Shown: one piece after another, positions 63,101 to 64,000 of the stretch
Numbering within the stretch: position 1 is the stretch's first letter
Layout of the letters: every line of letters begins with the position of its first letter
Origin: Amblyornis subalaris
Lineage: Eukaryota; Chordata; Aves; Passeriformes; Ptilonorhynchidae
Length of the DNA stretch: 64,000 nt
NCBI GenBank assembly: GCA_018881555.1
Contig: JACAXG010000007.1
Span: 7,826,935-7,890,934, forward strand
Direction of reading: 5' to 3'
Translations under genes and position numbers: made by a program
Notes under the pieces: generated by a model
Seen by the model: only the letters and a program-made list of their open reading frames with translations
Databases searched by the model: none
Told to the model about the DNA's origin: nothing

Positions 63101-64000
63101 CTGGAAATAAGATTTGCAGAAAGGAAAGGAGAAGAAGGAGCTGTAGCACTGCAAGTAAATGGTGTATTTTCAAATAAAGTTCAAATCATAAAATAAAAAA
63201 AGGTGAGGAGATTTCACTTTCTAAGACAGGAAAACAATTTGACCTTTACGAAAGATATTCACACTACATATTTCTCAGGCCCTTTGATGCTTTGCTGATA
63301 AAATCAAAAGCTGTTTAGAGCAAATTAGAGTAATCTTGATTTTGAAGCAATTGAGAAAAAAGAGAACAGTTTGCAGCAATGATAAAACAGACTTTCACTC
63401 TCCCAACCAAGGCCTTAGTTTGAACTACAGTCTTTATTCCTTTCCTCTATTTCTTCTGACCCAGTATTATTTCTTCTTCATCTTGTATTTTTGCATTACA
63501 GCTGAACAGAAAAGCTTTACTGGATGGAACAGGGTTTGTTTGGGACTACAGCTTTGTATTTTTGAAGGGATTTGTAGGAAATCTTTATGAGGGCTGCTAT
63601 ATTTTTAGTAGCCTCTCACTTGCCTATTAAACACAGGGCTGAACAATGGTAATTACTGCACAAATACCAAGGTCCAAAAGTAGTACCATTCACTTCAATG
63701 AAGAGCTGCTGTGAAAGCACATTTGAAAAATAACCCATGGAGACAAGAGCTGGGGAAGAAGGGAGAGAAACTGCAGTTCAAAGGGCTTTTTTTTGAGGGA
63801 GCATAATTCACTCACATGTGTACAAGATTCTTTTCCCTGTTGTTTGCATTTTCACTACAATAAAATAGGCCCATGGAAGTGCCTTGTGGGCAGAAAGCGA
63901 GTTCTTTAATGGAAAGGTTTATATGACTGAAATAAAGAAAGGCTGTGAAATAAGGTATTGCTGGGAGGCTGGAAATGAGCTGGATCAGCTAGGAGGGGAT
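57168..64000. other. Unique non-coding DNA with an unassigned 107-codon ORF at its start
   Basis: The ORF at 57168-57491 starts with ATG (weak context, +4 G) and is less AT-rich than its flanks. It starts MVKLKKHLELTELVHRA, and I recognise no family. The remainder has no gene. It holds an A21 run at 60392-60412, an A13 run at 62747-62759 and scattered n positions. No processed-pseudogene body is visible upstream of either A run. Confidence 0.5.
60392..60412 (+). repeat. Poly(A) run, 21 A
   Basis: An uninterrupted A21 run follows cttcagt. No AATAAA lies just upstream and no recognisable retrocopy body precedes it, so it is treated as a simple homopolymer. Confidence 0.9.

Noticed and set aside
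1..64000. CRISPR arrays, operons, tRNA, rRNA or U6 genes
   Set aside because: No regularly spaced direct repeats, no tRNA B-box-like GGTTCGA in a cloverleaf context, and no rRNA or snRNA landmarks were seen on reading both strands. The sequence is vertebrate in character.

Overview
This window looks like ordinary avian nuclear DNA. Three insertions belong to CR1, the dominant LINE family of birds. A fourth, much older CR1/L3-like copy is also present, together with one endogenous-retrovirus LTR element of a type that is common in birds. Base composition is AT-rich and CpG-poor outside these repeats, and single n characters are scattered throughout. Nothing is prokaryotic. I see no operon, CRISPR array, tRNA or rRNA, and no protein-coding gene that I can name.

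Layout. 1-1935 is unique non-coding DNA. About 1936-2527 is a 5'-truncated CR1 copy on the + strand. 2880-2995 is a short exon-like segment on the + strand with good splice signals. 9531-9806 is the 3' end of a CR1 on the - strand. 17164-17309 is a long polypyrimidine tract, followed by a TA/TG-rich microsatellite near 17835-17905. 28259-29479 is a decayed LTR element: a 5' LTR remnant, an interior with degenerate repeated units, and a complete-looking 594-bp 3' LTR. 37465-37582 is an AT/GT-rich simple repeat directly upstream of another + strand CR1 at 37598-38232. 46300-47065 is an ancient - strand CR1/L3-like relic whose reverse-transcriptase catalytic Asp pair has been lost. From 47066 to the end I see only unique sequence, microsatellites and small inverted repeats.

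Interpretation. Long repeat-poor, ORF-poor sequence with at most one or two isolated exon-like segments fits either a very large intron or a gene desert. Both exon-like segments (2880-2995 and 41286-41340) are on the + strand. Their reading phases do not join directly, and I do not recognise their peptides. I found no convincing undescribed biological system. The points most worth checking are the 2880-2995 exon candidate, the repeated-unit structure inside the LTR element, the strong 13-bp hairpin at 39636-39665, and the long triplex-prone pyrimidine tract.
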